A stretch of 7,895 nucleotides of DNA. Source: Nonlabens sp. GTDB taxonomy: Bacteria > Bacteroidota > Bacteroidia > Flavobacteriales > Flavobacteriaceae. The notes beneath the pieces are model-generated. The model did no database searches. It was not told where the DNA came from and saw nothing but the letters and a program-made list of their open reading frames with translations. Location: the NCBI GenBank assembly GCA_030731685.1, contig JANQTO010000429.1, positions 422 to 8,316 on the forward strand, written 5' to 3'. The stretch's first letter is position 1; every line of letters starts with the position of its first letter. Below, one piece after another: positions 6,708 through 7,895 of this stretch. Both the position numbers and the translations under genes were made by a program.

Positions 6708-6740
6708 TTTCAGTCGCAGTCTCAGTTGCAGTCGCAGTTT
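6708..6740 (+). repeat. Hexamer array, left arm of an inverted repeat
   Basis: After TTT, five hexamers follow: CAGTCG, CAGTCT, CAGTTG, CAGTCG and CAGTTT. Bases 6708-6738 match the reverse complement of 7252-7282 at 30 of 31 positions, with the mismatch at 6717. The array starts immediately after the gldC stop codon. Confidence 0.85.
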
Positions 6741-6776
6741 GCAGCTTTTCATAAAAAACTGACAACATTATTACAA

Positions 6777-6785
6777 TCGATTTGC
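6777..6785 (+). promoter_or_regulatory. Possible -7 element for the DUF3820 gene
   Basis: TCGATTTGC matches the TAnnTTTGC element except for C in the second position. No clear -33 TTG is present. If real, the CCAATAA array would lie in the 5' untranslated leader. Confidence 0.25.
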
Positions 6786-6803
6786 ATAAGAAGTTAGGTT
6801 TTT

Positions 6804-6852
6804 CCAATAACCAATAACCAATAACCAATAACCAATAACCAATAACCATTAA
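6804..6852 (+). repeat. CCAATAA heptamer tandem array
   Basis: Six exact CCAATAA units (6804-6845) and one variant, CCATTAA (6846-6852), end three bases before the ATG at 6856. Being a seven-base unit in non-coding DNA, copy-number change would alter leader length or promoter spacing rather than a reading frame. Confidence 0.92.
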
Positions 6853-6855
6853 CCC

Positions 6856-7101
6856 ATGGAAAGTCCGCTATTTGACCCACGAAAACTGGTGGAACTTGCT
6901 TGGTACAAGATGCCTTTTGGAAAGTACAAAGACCGCTTTTTAAGTGATCTTCCAGAATTTTATGTGGTATGGTTTAAACAGAAAGGTTTCCCTGAAGGCA
7001 AACTAGGTCAGCACATGGAAGCTGTTTATGATATGAAATTAAACGGTATTGAAGATATGTTGCGTGAAATACGCAAGCAATATCCGAAACCTGTGAAGTG
7101 A
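6856..7101 (+). CDS. DUF3820 family protein (QSregVF-like)
   Basis: A small 81-residue soluble protein. KMPFGKYKDRFLSDLPEFYVVW (18-39), GFPEGKLG (44-51) and KLNGIE (61-66) match my memory of the DUF3820 family, annotated as putative quorum-sensing-regulated virulence factor in Pseudomonas. The biochemical role is not known, and that label should not be taken as its function here. There is no signal peptide, membrane segment or cysteine. The ATG is the only sensible start: the next Met (19) lies at the conserved MPFGKYK motif. The gene stands alone between convergent gldC and engB, with a heptamer array directly before it and inverted hexamer repeats on both sides. Confidence 0.83.
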   Translation: MESPLFDPRKLVELAWYKMPFGKYKDRFLSDLPEFYVVWFKQKGFPEGKLGQHMEAVYDMKLNGIEDMLREIRKQYPKPVK

Positions 7102-7115
7102 TTAGTTAATAATGG

Positions 7116-7139
7116 TTATCGTAAGTGGCGATGATTTTT
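7116..7139 (+). terminator. Weak possible terminator after the DUF3820 gene
   Basis: TTATCG (7116-7121) can pair with CGATGA (7129-7134), including one G-U pair, around a seven-base loop; five Ts follow. The stem is short and A/T-rich. Confidence 0.3.
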
Positions 7140-7209
7140 CGTCCTGTTTAGTTTACGAGTATCGAGTGTAATTTGAAACCAAGATAATTTCATTTCTACT
7201 ATTCGAAAA

Positions 7210-7282
7210 CCGAGACCGAGACTGAAAACTGATACTGCGACTGCAACTGAGACTGCGACTGCAACTGAGACTACGACTGAAA
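7210..7282 (-). repeat. Hexamer array, right arm of an inverted repeat
   Basis: On the + strand the array reads two CCGAGA units, CTGAAA, ACTGAT, then ACTGCGACTGCAACTGAG twice in tandem (7234-7251 and 7252-7269, identical), and ACTACG and ACTGAA. The 18-base unit also occurs inverted at 6721-6738. The array ends one base before the engB stop codon, so engB reads into it in the same sense as gldC reads into the left arm. Confidence 0.85.
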
Positions 7283-7283
7283 T

Positions 7284-7883
7284 CTAAAGAGTCTCGTTAA
7301 TTACCGTAATATAATTGAGCACATCGTCTTTTCCTGTAGCGTCTGTTGCGCTAGTAATAAAGTAAGGAGGCATTTCCTCCCAAATCCCATCTAATAACGC
7401 CGTTTTGTAAGCTTCTACGTTACGTTCTAGTGCTTTCGGTTTTAATTTGTCTGCCTTTGTGAATATAATACTGAAAGGTATACCGTTTTCACCTAGCCAC
7501 TCCATAAACTCTGTGTCTATAGGTTGCGGTTCATGGCGCACATCTACCAGTACAAAACCGCAAACAAGTTGTCTGCGCTGATGAAAATAATCGGTTATGA
7601 ATTTCTGGAATTTTGCTTTGCTGGTTTTTGAAACCCTAGCATATCCATAACCAGGTAAATCTACTAGGTGCCAGCTTTTATTAATAAGAAAGTGATTGAT
7701 AAGTTGTGTCTTGCCAGGTCTTCCTGAGGTTTTTGCAAGATTCTTACGGTTTGTAAGCATGTTGATGAGCGAGGACTTCCCAACGTTTGAGCGTCCTATA
7801 AACGCATACTCTGGTAACTGACTCGCAGGACATTTTTTAACGTCCTGGTTGGACATGATAAAATCGGCACTAGTTATTTTCAT
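7284..7883 (-). CDS. engB: Ribosome biogenesis GTP-binding protein EngB/YihA/YsxC
   Basis: A 199-residue cytoplasmic GTPase of the TrmE-Era-EngA-EngB group, needed for late assembly of the large ribosomal subunit. The GTP-binding motifs are complete and in order: G1 GRSNVGKSS (30-38), G2 with Thr59 in GRPGKTQ (54-60), G3 DLPGYG (75-80), G4 TKAD (142-145) and G5 TSAT (177-180). The length is normal for the family. The start MKITSADF agrees with the N-terminus I recall for flavobacterial EngB, so the ATG at 7883 is well supported even though a -7 promoter element lies only three bases upstream. The stop codon abuts the hexamer array. Transcription converges with gldC and the DUF3820 gene. Confidence 0.96.
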   Translation of the reverse strand: MKITSADFIMSNQDVKKCPASQLPEYAFIGRSNVGKSSLINMLTNRKNLAKTSGRPGKTQLINHFLINKSWHLVDLPGYGYARVSKTSKAKFQKFITDYFHQRRQLVCGFVLVDVRHEPQPIDTEFMEWLGENGIPFSIIFTKADKLKPKALERNVEAYKTALLDGIWEEMPPYFITSATDATGKDDVLNYITVINETL

Positions 7884-7886
7884 GGT

Positions 7887-7895
7887 GCAAAGATA
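7887..7895 (-). promoter_or_regulatory. -7 promoter element for engB, three bases from the start codon
   Basis: On the minus strand TATCTTTGC exactly matches the Bacteroidota -7 element TAnnTTTGC and is separated from the ATG by ACC only. Transcription would start at or next to the initiation codon. The -33 region lies beyond the window edge. Confidence 0.6.

Noticed and set aside
6804..6852. CRISPR array
   Set aside because: The units are seven-base head-to-tail repeats with no spacers and no cas genes nearby.
6708..7282. Insertion sequence or transposon ends
   Set aside because: The arms are simple hexamer arrays, no transposase is present, and no target duplication flanks them.

Overview
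The window looks like chromosomal DNA from a member of the Flavobacteriaceae (Bacteroidota). The evidence is the gliding-motility pair gldB-gldC, a primase and a GTPase whose sequences resemble Flavobacteriia homologues, AT-rich intergenic DNA, the absence of Shine-Dalgarno sequences, and three exact matches to the Bacteroidota -7 promoter element (TAnnTTTG). A perfect palindrome built on GCTTTCGCGAAAGC occurs twice. From memory this resembles a dispersed repeat of marine flavobacteria such as Dokdonia or Nonlabens, but the genus is a guess.

Layout. 1-1740: two tandem paralogous outer-membrane beta-barrel proteins on the + strand, the first cut by the window edge, each followed by a strong intrinsic terminator. 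1741-3813: an upstream region with one palindrome copy, then dnaG (primase), read from a TTG start. 3816-5334 (minus strand): nadE (NAD synthetase) followed by an orphan NarL/LuxR-type response regulator with its own good promoter. The regulator and dnaG converge with only two bases between their stop codons. 5388-6706 (+): gldB and gldC, overlapping by one base (TAATG), divergent from nadE. 6707-7283: a repeat-rich pocket holding one small DUF3820 gene. A CCAATAA heptamer array lies directly before its start codon, and hexamer-based inverted repeats flank it and abut the stop codons of gldC and engB. 7284-7883 (minus): engB/yihA, a ribosome-assembly GTPase whose promoter element lies only three bases from its start codon.

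Functionally this is mostly housekeeping (replication priming, NAD synthesis, ribosome assembly) mixed with surface and motility genes (outer-membrane barrels, GldB, GldC). I see no defence system, prophage or transposase. The points most worth a second look are the flanking repeats around the DUF3820 gene, the response regulator whose phosphoacceptor Asp is replaced by Glu, the primase whose zinc ligands are all replaced, the palindrome that forms part of the GldB lipoprotein signal peptide, and a possible leader ORF whose stop overlaps the gldB start.
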